The translations under genes were made by a program, and so were the position numbers. From Pseudomonas sp. ML96 (GTDB taxonomy: Bacteria > Pseudomonadota > Gammaproteobacteria > Pseudomonadales > Pseudomonadaceae), in the NCBI RefSeq assembly GCF_000761545.1, contig NZ_JPMY01000010.1:248001-312000 (forward strand): 64,000 bases of DNA, in the 5' to 3' direction. Each line of letters opens with the position of its first letter. The stretch's first letter is position 1. Shown here one piece after another: positions 49,751 through 58,826 of the stretch. The notes under the pieces were generated by a model. It had not been told where the DNA came from, did no database searches, and was given only the letters and a program-made list of their open reading frames with translations.

Positions 49751-50323
49751 ATGCAACTGCGCAAAACCCTGTTCGCCATCGCCCTGTTCCTCAGCCCGGC
49801 ACTGGCCTTCGCCCACACCGGCCACGACCACTCCGGGCTGATGGCTGGCGTCGCCCACCCCATCACCGGCCTCGACCACCTGCTGGCGATGCTCGCCGTC
49901 GGCCTGTGGGCCGCGCAGCAGAACGGTGCCGCACGCTGGGCGCTGCCGCTCACCTTCGTCGGCAGCATGCTGCTGGGCGGCCTGCTCGGCTTCGCCGGTG
50001 TGGAAATCCCGCTGATGGAGACCGGCATCGCCGGCTCGGTGCTGGCCTTCGGCCTGTTGGTGGCAGTCGCCGCGCGCCTGCCGATGGCCCTGTCGGTCGG
50101 CCTGACCGCGCTGTTCGCCCTCACCCACGGCGTGGCCCACGGCCTGGAACTGCCGGACCTGGCCAGCCCCTGGGGCTACGCCGCCGGCTTCGTCGCTGCC
50201 ACCGCCGCCCTGCATGGCCTGGGCTATGTGGTCGTGCGCTACCTGCCGCGCGCTGCCGCGCCGCTGGTGCGCATCGCCGGCGCAGCCGGGGCCGGTGCCG
50301 GCGTCTGGCTGCTGGCCAGCTGA
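49751..50323 (+). CDS. ureJ: HupE/UreJ-family nickel permease
   Basis: This 190-aa inner-membrane protein of the HupE/UreJ family is believed to take up nickel for urease. It has a cleavable or first hydrophobic segment ending ALAFA, followed by the metal-site motif HTGHDHSGLMAGVAHPITGLDHLLAMLAVGLWA. Another histidine pair is in FALTHGVAHG. About six hydrophobic segments are present. It follows ureG by 10 bases with AGGAG before the ATG, so it is the last gene of the operon. Confidence 0.92.
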   Translation: MQLRKTLFAIALFLSPALAFAHTGHDHSGLMAGVAHPITGLDHLLAMLAVGLWAAQQNGAARWALPLTFVGSMLLGGLLGFAGVEIPLMETGIAGSVLAFGLLVAVAARLPMALSVGLTALFALTHGVAHGLELPDLASPWGYAAGFVAATAALHGLGYVVVRYLPRAAAPLVRIAGAAGAGAGVWLLAS

Positions 50324-50392
50324 GACCCCGCTCACGGGCGTGCCCGGCACACCCTTGCTAGACTCTCGGGGACCACGACCACGGTTCCCCGC

Positions 50393-51289
50393 ATGTTCCC
50401 CAGCCGCCTTTTCCGTCCCCTGCTCGGCCTGCTGATGCTGTGCGCCACGCTGGCCAGCGCCGAGGAAGCGGACAAGCCGGAGGTGTTCTGGAACATGAGC
50501 GCCTGGCCGGGCCTGATCAACATGCGTGACGGCCACCCGGACGACGGCATCATCGTCGACCTGCTGCGGCAGATGACCGAGCGCTTGCCGCAATACCGCC
50601 ACAGCTACCGCCTGAACAACCTCACCCGCGGCCTGGAACAGCTCAAGCGCGAGCCGCTCAGCTGCTTCCTGCCGACCTTCCCCACGCCCGAGCGTGACCG
50701 CCACGGCTACTACGTCGGCCTGTTCGTCGCCACGCCTCACCAGCTGATAGTGCGCACCGCTGACGTGCCACGCTTCGCGCCCCAGGGCGGCGAGGTATCA
50801 CTACGCGAGATCCTGCGCGACAAGCAGCTGCGTGGCGGCCTGGTGCGCGACCGCAGCTATGGCCCAGTGCTCGATCCGCTGCTGCAAGCTCCCGATGCCC
50901 TACCGCAACTGCAGCGCATCCAGACCAGCAGCGCCGGCACCAACCTCTACGGCATGCTCGAACACCAGCGTATCGACTACATCCTTGATTACGCGGAAGT
51001 GCTGCAGTACGTGCAGCGCGAGCAGGGTGTCGCCCAGGAGCTGAGCCTGTTACCGCTGGCCGAGGCCAGCTCGCCCTACCTCAGTGGCATCTACTGCAGC
51101 AAGAACGCCGAAGGTGCCGAGCTGATCCGCCGCCTCGACCAGGTGGCGCGCCAGCCTGACTTCATCGCGCTGTTCATCGAGGCGCAGAAGGCCTACATCC
51201 CGGCACCGACCCTGCAGCACTACCAAGCCTGGCTGGAGCGCTTCTTCGCCGAGCGACCGTACAAGGACCTGACCTCGCTGCCGCGTTGA
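50393..51289 (+). CDS. Periplasmic solute-binding-like protein (TIGR02285-like)
   Basis: This 298-aa protein has a signal peptide ending near ASAEEADKP and a fold like bacterial extracellular solute-binding proteins of family 3. VFWNMSAWPGLINMRDGHPDDGIIVDLLRQMTERLPQYRH is the first lobe, and ILDYAEVLQYVQREQG is part of the second. It resembles the TIGR02285 group found in Pseudomonas, whose ligand is unknown. No transporter genes adjoin, so it may serve signalling or be an orphan. The start ATG 50393 opens the signal peptide. Confidence 0.8.
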   Translation: MFPSRLFRPLLGLLMLCATLASAEEADKPEVFWNMSAWPGLINMRDGHPDDGIIVDLLRQMTERLPQYRHSYRLNNLTRGLEQLKREPLSCFLPTFPTPERDRHGYYVGLFVATPHQLIVRTADVPRFAPQGGEVSLREILRDKQLRGGLVRDRSYGPVLDPLLQAPDALPQLQRIQTSSAGTNLYGMLEHQRIDYILDYAEVLQYVQREQGVAQELSLLPLAEASSPYLSGIYCSKNAEGAELIRRLDQVARQPDFIALFIEAQKAYIPAPTLQHYQAWLERFFAERPYKDLTSLPR

Positions 51290-51387
51290 GAGTTTGCTGC
51301 TACAGCTATCGGCATCATCGAAACAATCAACCGGCCAAGCCCGCGTCGGCGGCCTAGTCTGACGGCTCATCACCCGGAGAGCCGAAC

Positions 51388-51471
51388 ATGCCCATTCACG
51401 ACTTCGTCCGCGCCCTGCTCGCGGCTTATGCAGCAGGCGCCAGCGGCAATTGCCCTGAGCGACTCGCCTGA
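51388..51471 (+). CDS. Possible 27-aa small protein
   Basis: The frame [20 protein letters not shown] ends NCPERLA and then TGA. It follows GGAGA by seven bases. It lies in the 234-base gap between the TIGR02285-like gene and the LOG-family gene. It has no recognisable domain and no conservation that I can judge. It may be a real small protein, a truncated gene end, or chance. Confidence 0.3.
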   Translation: MPIHDFVRALLAAYAAGASGNCPERLA

Positions 51472-51523
51472 CCGATCGGACAGGGTTACCCTGTGCTCCC
51501 TTTCGATAACGGGAGCCCCCAGC

Positions 51524-52111
51524 ATGAGCCTGAAGTCCGTCTGCGTGTTCTGTGGCGCCAGTCCAGGCGCACGCCCGATCTACCATGAAGCAGCCGCCAA
51601 CCTCGGCCGCAGCCTGGCCGAACGCGGCCTGACCCTGGTCTACGGCGGTGGCGCGGTGGGCCTGATGGGTGTGGTGGCTGACGCGGCCCTGGCCGCTGGT
51701 GGCGAGGTGATCGGCATCATCCCGCAGAGCCTGGAGCGCGCCGAGATCGGCCACAAGGGCCTGACGCGTCTGGAGGTAGTGGACGGCATGCACGCGCGCA
51801 AAGCGCGCATGGCCGAACTGGCCGACGCTTTCATCGCCCTGCCTGGTGGTCTGGGCACCCTGGAAGAACTGTTCGAGGTGTGGACCTGGGGCCAGCTCGG
51901 CTACCACGCCAAACCGCTGGGCCTGCTCGAAGTGGACGGTTTCTACTCGCGCCTGACCGACTTCCTCGACCACCTGGTGGCCGAGCGCTTCGTCCGTGAA
52001 CAGCACCGCAGCATTCTGCAGGTCAGCGAATCGCCGACGGCGCTGCTCGAGCTGATGAACGACTGGCAGCCCACGGCCGCGCCCAAGTGGGTCGACCGCG
52101 AGCCGAAGTAA
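51524..52111 (+). CDS. LOG-family cytokinin riboside 5'-monophosphate phosphoribohydrolase
   Basis: This 195-aa lysine-decarboxylase-like protein is in fact of the LOG family, which removes ribose 5-phosphate from nucleoside monophosphates. Motifs are [18 protein letters not shown], the catalytic [15 protein letters not shown] (about residues 89-103) and [16 protein letters not shown] (107-122). It corresponds to PA4923 in P. aeruginosa by length and motifs. GGGAG precedes the start [15 protein letters not shown]. Its natural substrate in Pseudomonas is uncertain. Confidence 0.93.
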   Translation: MSLKSVCVFCGASPGARPIYHEAAANLGRSLAERGLTLVYGGGAVGLMGVVADAALAAGGEVIGIIPQSLERAEIGHKGLTRLEVVDGMHARKARMAELADAFIALPGGLGTLEELFEVWTWGQLGYHAKPLGLLEVDGFYSRLTDFLDHLVAERFVREQHRSILQVSESPTALLELMNDWQPTAAPKWVDREPK

Positions 52112-52120
52112 GCGCCAGGC

Positions 52121-52972
52121 TCAGCCCGACTGCTGCACGATCACCGTCTGCGTAGGCATCGGCGCCGGGAAACCGGCCTCGCCGAGGGCGTCCTTGATCA
52201 CCTTGTTGGTGTCGAAGTAGACCTGCCAGTAGTGATCGGTATGGCAGTAGGGGCGCACCGCCAGCACCGGGCCGACCAGGTTGAACTCGAGAATCTCGAC
52301 GTCCACCGCCGGCTCGGCCAGCACGTTGTCCAGCGTCGCGATGCGCTGCTTGAGCAGGGCGGCGGCGCCTTTCCAGTCGGCCGCGCCGGACAGCTGCGCG
52401 GTCAGATCGACACGGCGGAAGGCGTTGTGCGAGTAGTTCTGGATGGTGTCGCTGAAGATCTTGTTGTTGCCCACCAGGGTCAGCACGTTGTCCGGCGTAT
52501 TGATCGCGGTGACGAACAGGCCGATCTCGGTGACCGTGCCGGTAACGCCGCCGGCAGTGACGAAGTCGCCGACCTTGAACGGCCGTAGCACAATGATGAA
52601 ACCGCCCGCCGCAAGGTTGGCTAGCAGCCCCGACCAGGCCATGCCGATGGCCAGGCCGACTGCGGCGATCAGCGCAGCGAAGGTGGTGGTCTGTACCCCG
52701 AAGTAGCCGAGGATGCCGATCACCAGCAGGATGTTCAGGGTGACGGTGACGAAGTTGCCCAGGTAGCGCAGCACGGTCGGGTCGACGCGCTGTTTGCCGA
52801 GGGCCTTCTGCAACAGACTGACGGCAAAGCCGATCAGCCAGCGGCCAATCACCCAGAAGGCGATGGCGGCCAATATCTTCACCGCGAATTCGGCGCCGTA
52901 TTGCGCCACCACGTCCATCAGTTGGTTGACCTTGGTGGTGCCCACCGTGATCAGTTCTTGACCCTCTTCCAT
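52121..52972 (-). CDS. mscS: MscS-family small-conductance mechanosensitive channel
   Basis: This 283-aa inner-membrane channel releases solutes on hypo-osmotic shock. Three membrane segments are followed by the pore helix GLAIGMAWSGLLANLAAGGFIIVLRPFKVGDFV. The cytoplasmic beta domain has GTVTEIGLFVTAINTPDNVLTLVGNNKIFSDTIQNYS, a typical MscS signature. It is convergent with the LOG-family gene and divergent from the binding-protein gene. The start MEEGQELITVGTTKV fits the family. Confidence 0.94.
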   Translation of the reverse strand: MEEGQELITVGTTKVNQLMDVVAQYGAEFAVKILAAIAFWVIGRWLIGFAVSLLQKALGKQRVDPTVLRYLGNFVTVTLNILLVIGILGYFGVQTTTFAALIAAVGLAIGMAWSGLLANLAAGGFIIVLRPFKVGDFVTAGGVTGTVTEIGLFVTAINTPDNVLTLVGNNKIFSDTIQNYSHNAFRRVDLTAQLSGAADWKGAAALLKQRIATLDNVLAEPAVDVEILEFNLVGPVLAVRPYCHTDHYWQVYFDTNKVIKDALGEAGFPAPMPTQTVIVQQSG

Positions 52973-53105
52973 GGCGCTTCCCCATATGCGGTGAATGACT
53001 GGAAGAACGCTAGCACGCCGTCAGCGAAACGCCGGCCCAGCGAGCCGGCAAGGCACTTGGCCATCTTCTACACTGCATAGGCGCCCCCTCTCCCGGTTTC
53101 GCCCC

Positions 53106-54140
53106 ATGCGCCCGCTCCTGGTGTTGCTCGCAGTTCTGCTTCCCCTGGCTCCGGGCATTGCCGCCGGTGCTGACGTGCTGCGCCTGCTCACCTGGCCCGG
53201 TTATGCCGATGCCGACCTGGTGGCCGAGTTCGAACAGCGCCACAACGTGAAAGTGGAAGTCACCCTGGTCGGTAGCGACGACCTGATGCGCGACAAGCTC
53301 AGCGCCAACAACGGCGCCGATTACGACCTGATCACCGCCAATACTGCGGAGATCGAGCACTATATCCAGCAGAACCTGCTGCAGCCGCTGCAACCGCCAC
53401 GCATCCCCAACACCGCGCGCCAGCTGTGGCGCTTCCGCGACTACCCGAAGATTCCCGGCATCAGCGTCGCCGGCAAGGTCTACGCGATTCCCTACACCTA
53501 CTCGGAAATCGGTCTGATCTATGACCGCACTCAGCTGAGCAGCCCGCCGCAGTCCATCACCAGCCTGTGGGACCCGCAGCTGCAAGGCCGGGTGCTGGCC
53601 TTCAACGGCAGCAGCCACAACTTCTCCCTGGCCAGCCAGTCCCGGGGCCGCGACCCATTCAGGATCAGCGACGACGACTTCCCGCAACTCACCGAACAGC
53701 TGATCGCCCTGCGCCGCAACGTGCTGACCTTCTATTCGCAGCCCGAAGAGGCCGCCAGCCTGTTCAAGGAACACCATATCGCCCTGCTGCTGGCCAACTA
53801 CGGGCGCCAGCAGCTCAAGCAGTTGCGCGATGCCGGCGCCGATGTCGGCTACGTGATTCCCCGCGAAGGTGCACTGGCCTGGCTGGACTGCTGGGCGATC
53901 AGCCGTGGGGCGCGTGATGTGGCGCTGGCCGAGGCGTGGATCGACTTCACCCTGGAGGCGCCGATGAGCCGCGCCCTGGTCGAGCGCCAGGGCCTGTCCA
54001 ACACCGTGGAGGAGCCGGAGAGCCTGGACGTGCCCGGCCGCCTGATCTGGCTGCGCCCGGTCGAGGACGCCGAGCGCCGCACGCGCCTGTGGGAACGCGT
54101 GCTGTCCGGCGAGCGACCGCCGCTGGTGGAGACGCCATGA
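53106..54140 (+). CDS. Periplasmic ABC-type binding protein (spermidine/putrescine-like)
   Basis: This 344-aa protein has the signal peptide MRPLLVLLAVLLPLAPGIAA and a two-lobe binding fold like PotD/PotF: RLLTWPGYADADLVAEFEQRHNVKVEVTLVGSDDLMRDKL, then IPYTYSEIGLIYDR and GALAWLDCWAISRGARD. No ABC permease or ATPase adjoins. Its stop overlaps the start of the GGDEF gene by four bases (ATGA). This suggests that the binding protein presents a ligand to the membrane cyclase, not to a transporter. The ligand is probably a polyamine or similar small molecule, but this is inference. Confidence 0.88.
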   Translation: MRPLLVLLAVLLPLAPGIAAGADVLRLLTWPGYADADLVAEFEQRHNVKVEVTLVGSDDLMRDKLSANNGADYDLITANTAEIEHYIQQNLLQPLQPPRIPNTARQLWRFRDYPKIPGISVAGKVYAIPYTYSEIGLIYDRTQLSSPPQSITSLWDPQLQGRVLAFNGSSHNFSLASQSRGRDPFRISDDDFPQLTEQLIALRRNVLTFYSQPEEAASLFKEHHIALLLANYGRQQLKQLRDAGADVGYVIPREGALAWLDCWAISRGARDVALAEAWIDFTLEAPMSRALVERQGLSNTVEEPESLDVPGRLIWLRPVEDAERRTRLWERVLSGERPPLVETP

Positions 54141-55855
54141 AGATCGGCATCGCCTTCAAGCTCGGCTGCCTGCTGACCCTGTTCGGCGTGCTGGTCTGCG
54201 GCCTGACCGGTTACTACTCCTACAGCAGCAGCCGCGCCATGCTGCTGAAGTCCGCCGAACGCGACCTGCTCACCGCCACCCAGGTGCTCGGCCGCAACCT
54301 GCGCGGCACCATCGACGGCGTGGCGCGCGACGCCCTGCTCATGGCCAAGGTCGCCCAGTCGCGGCAACTGCCCACCCTCAACGACGATGCACGCCGGCAC
54401 AGCGAGCGCGACCTGGTCGAGCTGTTCCGTGCGCAGATGCAGGTGCACCCGGAATACATGCAGATCCGCCTGATCAGCGCCGCCGGCCACGGCCTGGAAC
54501 AGGTGCGGGTCGACCGCGACGGCCAGCGCCTGCTCAACATCGGCGGCCTCAAGCTGCAGGAGAAGGGCCACTACGCCTACGTGTTCGAGACCCTGCGCCT
54601 GCCGCCGGGAGAAGTACGTCTGTCGCCCATCGTCATCAACCACGAGCTGGGCGCCCACTCCGGGCTGGGCAAGCCGACCCTGCACGTCTCCACCCCGGTG
54701 GCCGGCCTGGACGGCAAGCTGTACGGGGTGATGGTGATCAACATCGACCTCGACCAGCTGTTCGACCAGCTCAAGAGCGACCTGCCCAGCTACTACCAGA
54801 TCTACCTGAGCAACCGCTGGGGCGACCTGCTGATCCACCCCGACCAGCGCCGCACCTTCGGCTTCGACCTGGGCCGACGCATCTTCCTGCAGGAGGAGTT
54901 CCCCGACGTCACCCAGTTGCTGGAGGGCGGCAAGCTGGACAGCCTGGTCAGCCATGCCGAACAGCGGCAGAACGCCCTGGTCGCCGCCTTCGTCCGCCTC
55001 GACGTCAACGCCAGCACGCCGGAGCGCTTCATCGTCCTCGGCCTGGCCGTGCCGGAGAGCCAGGTGCTGGCCGAGACCTCACGGCTGGGCCAGCGCATCA
55101 TCCAGGTCGTGCTGCTGTCGAGCCTGCTGGCCCTGGCCATCGCCGTGTTCGGCTCACGGGCCATGACCCGCTCGCTGAAGAGCATCACCCTGGCCGTGCA
55201 GCAGTTCGCCCAGGAGCGCCGCATCAGCCCGCTGCCGACCCAGCGCAAGGACGAGCTCGGCCAGCTGGCGCGCAGCTTCGCGCGCATGCAGGAGGAGATC
55301 GTCGACCAGCTGGACGAGCTCAACCAGCGCCGCGATGCCCTGGAGCACCTGGCCCGCCACGACCCGCTGACCGGCCTGCCCAACCGCCGAGTGTTCTTCG
55401 AGCGCCTGGAACATGCCCTGGCCAGCGCGCGGCGCAGCACCAGGCCGCTGGCGGTGCTGTTCGTCGACCTCGACCACTTCAAGGAACTCAACGACAGCCT
55501 CGGCCACGGTGTCGGCGACCGCGTGTTGCAGGCAGTGGCCAACCTGCTGCGTTCGGCCACCCGCGAGAGCGACACGGTGGCGCGCCTGGGCGGCGACGAG
55601 TTCGTCATCCTCATCGAGCAGCTGGACGACCCACAACAGGTCATCGCCGTACTGCAGAAGCTGCACGAACGCTTCCAGTTGCCCATGCGCCTGGAAGGGC
55701 GCGATATTCAGGTACAGGCCAGCATGGGCGTCAGCCTGTTCCCGCGCGACGGCGACGACGTCGAATCGCTGCTGCAACAAGCCGACCGCGCCATGTACGC
55801 GGCCAAGAATTCGGGGCGCAACACCTACAGCTACGAGGCCAAGAACCCGTACTGA
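54137..55855 (+). CDS. Membrane diguanylate cyclase (sensor-HAMP-GGDEF)
   Basis: This 572-aa cyclase makes c-di-GMP. TM1 is at about residues 8-29. A periplasmic Cache-like sensor of about 280 residues follows, then TM2 near 315-335 (IIQVVLLSSLLALAIAVFGS) and a HAMP segment. The GGDEF domain has the intact active site GGDEF at 485-489. An RESD inhibitory I-site lies at 476-479, exactly five residues before it, so product feedback is expected. The start overlaps the upstream binding-protein gene, so the two likely form one sensory unit. Confidence 0.93.
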   Translation: MKIGIAFKLGCLLTLFGVLVCGLTGYYSYSSSRAMLLKSAERDLLTATQVLGRNLRGTIDGVARDALLMAKVAQSRQLPTLNDDARRHSERDLVELFRAQMQVHPEYMQIRLISAAGHGLEQVRVDRDGQRLLNIGGLKLQEKGHYAYVFETLRLPPGEVRLSPIVINHELGAHSGLGKPTLHVSTPVAGLDGKLYGVMVINIDLDQLFDQLKSDLPSYYQIYLSNRWGDLLIHPDQRRTFGFDLGRRIFLQEEFPDVTQLLEGGKLDSLVSHAEQRQNALVAAFVRLDVNASTPERFIVLGLAVPESQVLAETSRLGQRIIQVVLLSSLLALAIAVFGSRAMTRSLKSITLAVQQFAQERRISPLPTQRKDELGQLARSFARMQEEIVDQLDELNQRRDALEHLARHDPLTGLPNRRVFFERLEHALASARRSTRPLAVLFVDLDHFKELNDSLGHGVGDRVLQAVANLLRSATRESDTVARLGGDEFVILIEQLDDPQQVIAVLQKLHERFQLPMRLEGRDIQVQASMGVSLFPRDGDDVESLLQQADRAMYAAKNSGRNTYSYEAKNPY

Positions 55856-55935
55856 GTTAGCCAGGGTGAAACCTCCGGCGTTTTCGCGGCGTCTATGCTT
55901 TCGCTATCGCAATCCCTCTCGATCTGGAGAATCCG

Positions 55936-56955
55936 GTGCTTCCATTGCTGGTCTGTGACGACTCGACCATGGCGCGCAAGCAGCTGATCCGCGCCCTGCC
56001 CCCCGACTGGCCTGTTTCCATCACCCAGGCCGCCCACGGCGAAGAGGCCATGGCCGCAATCCGCCAGGGCCTGGGCCAGGTGGTGCTGCTGGACCTGACC
56101 ATGCCGGTGATGGACGGCTATCAGGTGCTGGCCAAGGTCCAGGAGGAAGGCCACAGCTGCCGCATTCTGGTGGTCTCCGGCGACGTGCAGGACGAGGCGC
56201 GCCGCCGTGTCACCGAGCTGGGCGCCCTGGCCTTCATCCGCAAACCGGCGCCGGCCGAAGAACTGCGCGCGATCCTCGACGAGCTCGGCCTGCTACAGCT
56301 CAGCGCTGATGCGGATGTCGCGGCTCCTGCTGCCGTACCCGCCCCAGCTGCCCCAGTAGATACCAAGGTCGGTTTCCGCGATGCCCTGCGCGAGGTCAGC
56401 AACGTCGCCATGGGCCGCGCCGCCGCACTATTGGCGGAGGAGCTGGGCGTATTCGTGCAGCTGCCGATCCCGGCGGTGAACCTGTTCGAGGCCAGCGAGC
56501 TGCACATGGCCCTGGCCGACGCCAACCGTGGCGAGCAGCTCAGCGCGGTGTGCCAGGGCTTCGTCGGCGAGGCCATCGCCGGCGAGGCGCTGCTGCTGTT
56601 CCACGACTCACAGGTCGCCGACATCGCCCACCTGCTCGGCCTGCGCCCGGGCGGCGATGTCGCCACCTCGGAGATGCTGCTGGATCTGGCCAGCGTGCTG
56701 ATCGGCGCCTGCCTGTCGGGCATCGCCGAGCAGCTCGACATCCGCTTCTCCCAGGGCCACCCGCAACTGCTGGGCCAGCATGCGCGCAGCATCGACGAGC
56801 TGATCCAGTTCAACGGCGCGCGCTGGCGCAAGACCCTGGCGGTGGAGATCAGCTACGGCCTGGAGGATCACGCGGTGAACTTCGACCTGCTGATCCTGTT
56901 CACCGAGAACTCGGTGCCCCGGCTGACCGCCAAAATTCAGTACCTGATGGAGTAA
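55936..56955 (+). CDS. Response regulator fused to a CheC/CheX-like phosphatase domain
   Basis: This 339-aa protein has an N-terminal receiver domain (LPLLVCDDSTMARKQL; phospho-Asp53 in LLDLTMPVMDG; Lys in FIRKPAP), a Pro/Ala linker (about 130-150), and a CheC-like domain (FRDALREVSNVAMGRAAALLAEELGVFVQLPIP; ASEMLLDLASVLIGAC-like). CheC/CheX domains remove phosphate from CheY-type regulators. The start is GTG at 55936. It is 80 bases after the cyclase gene and three bases before the PAS gene. Its partner kinase is not in the window. Confidence 0.88.
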   Translation: MLPLLVCDDSTMARKQLIRALPPDWPVSITQAAHGEEAMAAIRQGLGQVVLLDLTMPVMDGYQVLAKVQEEGHSCRILVVSGDVQDEARRRVTELGALAFIRKPAPAEELRAILDELGLLQLSADADVAAPAAVPAPAAPVDTKVGFRDALREVSNVAMGRAAALLAEELGVFVQLPIPAVNLFEASELHMALADANRGEQLSAVCQGFVGEAIAGEALLLFHDSQVADIAHLLGLRPGGDVATSEMLLDLASVLIGACLSGIAEQLDIRFSQGHPQLLGQHARSIDELIQFNGARWRKTLAVEISYGLEDHAVNFDLLILFTENSVPRLTAKIQYLME

Positions 56956-56958
56956 GCC

Positions 56959-57411
56959 ATGCCCAGCGAAGCCCAGATCGACCTGCGCGAACTGCACTGG
57001 CTGCTCGACATCGTCCAGTGCCTGGACGTCGGCGTGCTGGTGATGGACCGCAACTTCCGCGTCGAGGTGTGGAACAGTTTCATGGAGAACCACTCGGGGC
57101 TTGGCGCCGACCAGGTGCAGGGCCGCAGCCTGTTCCAGCTGTTTCCCGAGATCGACCGCCCCTGGCTGGAGCGCAAGGTCGGCACCGTACTGCGCCTGGG
57201 CACCCGTGCCTTCAGCCTGTGGCAGCAGCGCCCGTATCTGCTGCGCTTCGAGACCTACCGACCGATCACCGGCCAGGCCGACTTCATGTACCAGAACCTG
57301 ACCATCCTGCCGCTGGCCGCCACCGGCGGCGAGGTGCAGCACGTGTGCATGGTGATCTACGACATGACCGAAGCCGCCGAGGCGCAACTGCGCCAGACCA
57401 GCGAGCCGTAA
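56959..57411 (+). CDS. Single-domain PAS protein
   Basis: This 150-aa cytoplasmic protein is one PAS domain: LDIVQCLDVGVLVMDRNFRVEVWNSFMENHSGLGADQVQGRSLFQLFPEID and later VQHVCMVIYDMTEAAEAQL. No output domain is attached. It is three bases after the REC-CheC gene, so both are co-translated and probably act together. It may sense a small ligand or redox state and pass this to the REC-CheC protein or a kinase elsewhere. Confidence 0.9.
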   Translation: MPSEAQIDLRELHWLLDIVQCLDVGVLVMDRNFRVEVWNSFMENHSGLGADQVQGRSLFQLFPEIDRPWLERKVGTVLRLGTRAFSLWQQRPYLLRFETYRPITGQADFMYQNLTILPLAATGGEVQHVCMVIYDMTEAAEAQLRQTSEP

Positions 57412-57418
57412 CAACGCG

Positions 57419-57444
57419 CGCGCCGACCCTGAGCGGTCGGCGCG
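57419..57444. terminator. Hairpin between convergent PAS and helicase genes
   Basis: CGCGCCGACC (57419-57428) and GGTCGGCGCG (57435-57444) pair perfectly around CTGAGC. There is no T-run in the plus direction, so strength is uncertain. Confidence 0.55.
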
Positions 57445-57447
57445 GCG

Positions 57448-58779
57448 TTACTTCTTCTTAGGGCGAGGCTTCTCGCCGAACTTGGGCACCGCGCGCACGG
57501 CCTTGGCCTTGGGCTTGTCGTCGTCGGCCTCGAACCAGTTGCCCATGTGAATCTTGCCCTTGCCGGCACCAGGGATCACCTTGACCTTGGGTTTCTTCGG
57601 TTTCTTCAGTACCGCGCCGCCGGGGGCGGTCTGCGGCACCCGGTGATCCGGCACAAAGCCCGGTTCGTCCTCGCGGCGGATGATCTGGCCGATCAGCGTC
57701 TCGATGGCCGCCAGCAGCTCGACTTCGTCGGCGCAGACCAGCGACACCGCCTCACCGGTGGCGCCAGCACGGCCGGTACGGCCGATGCGGTGCACGTAGT
57801 CCTCGGCGACGATCGGCAGGTCGAGGTTGACCACCCGTGGCAGCTCGCTGATGTCCAGGCCGCGCGCAGCCACGTCGGTGGCAGCCAGCACCCGCACTTC
57901 GCCGGCCTTGAAGCGCTGCAGGGCACGCAGGCGCGACGGTTGCGGCTTGTCGCCGTGGATCGAGTCGGCGGCGATGCCTTCAGACAGCAGCAACTGCTCC
58001 AGCTCGTCGACACCCTTGCGGGTCTTGGCGAATACCAGCAGCTGGTCCCAGCCACGCTCGCGGTACAGGTGCAGCAATAGCTCGCTCTTGCGCTTCTTGT
58101 CCACCGTCACCAGCCACTGTTTGACGCTCTTGGCCGCCGCGTTGCGCGGGCTGACCTCGATGGACAGCGGGTCGCGCAGCAGCTCCTTGGCCATCAGGCG
58201 GATGGCGTCAGAGAAGGTGGCGGAGAACAGCAGAGTCTGGCGCTTGCGCGGCAGTGCGCTGAACAGCTCGTCCAGCTCCTTGGCGAAGCCCAGGTCGAGC
58301 ATGCGGTCGGCCTCGTCCAGCACCAGCGCCTGCAGCTGGTCGAAGCGCACCGCGTTCTGCCGGTACAGGTCGAGCAGGCGGCCGGGGGTGGCCACCAGCA
58401 GGTCGATGCCCTTGCGCAGCTTCATCATCTGCGGGTTGATGCTGACCCCGCCGTACACCGAGTAGGTACGCAGCGGCAGGTTTTGCGCGTACTGCTGCAC
58501 CGCCTGCGCCACCTGCTCGGCCAGTTCGCGGGTCGGCACCAGCACCAGCGCGCGCACCGAGTTGGCCGCTACCTGGCTGCCTTCCATGGTCAGCTTCTGC
58601 AGCAGCGGCAGGGCGAAGCCGGCGGTCTTGCCGGTGCCGGTCTGCGCCGCGGCGAGCACGTCGCGCCCCTTGAGCACGGCGGGAATGGCCTGCTTCTGCA
58701 CCGGCGTGGGCTCGCGGTAGTCGAGCGCCTCCAGGGTACGCAGCAGGGGTTCGATCAGGCCGAGGGGTTCGAAGGACAT
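57448..58779 (-). CDS. DEAD-box ATP-dependent RNA helicase (RhlE-like)
   Basis: This 443-aa helicase unwinds RNA, typically in ribosome assembly, mRNA decay or cold adaptation. The Q motif region is FEPLGLIEPLLRTLEALDYREPTPVQKQAIP. Walker A is AQTGTGKT (45-52). The DEAD box is LDEADRMLDLGF near residue 152, the SAT motif LFSATFSDAI follows, and HRIGRTGRAG closes motif VI. A basic Lys/Pro-rich C-terminal tail (KKPKKPKVKVIPG and EKPRPKKK) may bind RNA. The start MSFEPLGLIEP matches RhlE-type proteins. Hairpin copy C lies just upstream. Confidence 0.92.
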   Translation of the reverse strand: MSFEPLGLIEPLLRTLEALDYREPTPVQKQAIPAVLKGRDVLAAAQTGTGKTAGFALPLLQKLTMEGSQVAANSVRALVLVPTRELAEQVAQAVQQYAQNLPLRTYSVYGGVSINPQMMKLRKGIDLLVATPGRLLDLYRQNAVRFDQLQALVLDEADRMLDLGFAKELDELFSALPRKRQTLLFSATFSDAIRLMAKELLRDPLSIEVSPRNAAAKSVKQWLVTVDKKRKSELLLHLYRERGWDQLLVFAKTRKGVDELEQLLLSEGIAADSIHGDKPQPSRLRALQRFKAGEVRVLAATDVAARGLDISELPRVVNLDLPIVAEDYVHRIGRTGRAGATGEAVSLVCADEVELLAAIETLIGQIIRREDEPGFVPDHRVPQTAPGGAVLKKPKKPKVKVIPGAGKGKIHMGNWFEADDDKPKAKAVRAVPKFGEKPRPKKK

Positions 58780-58826
58780 GGCGGAGCAACCAGAAACGGA
58801 AAGACGCAAGTTTAACCGTTCGCTTC

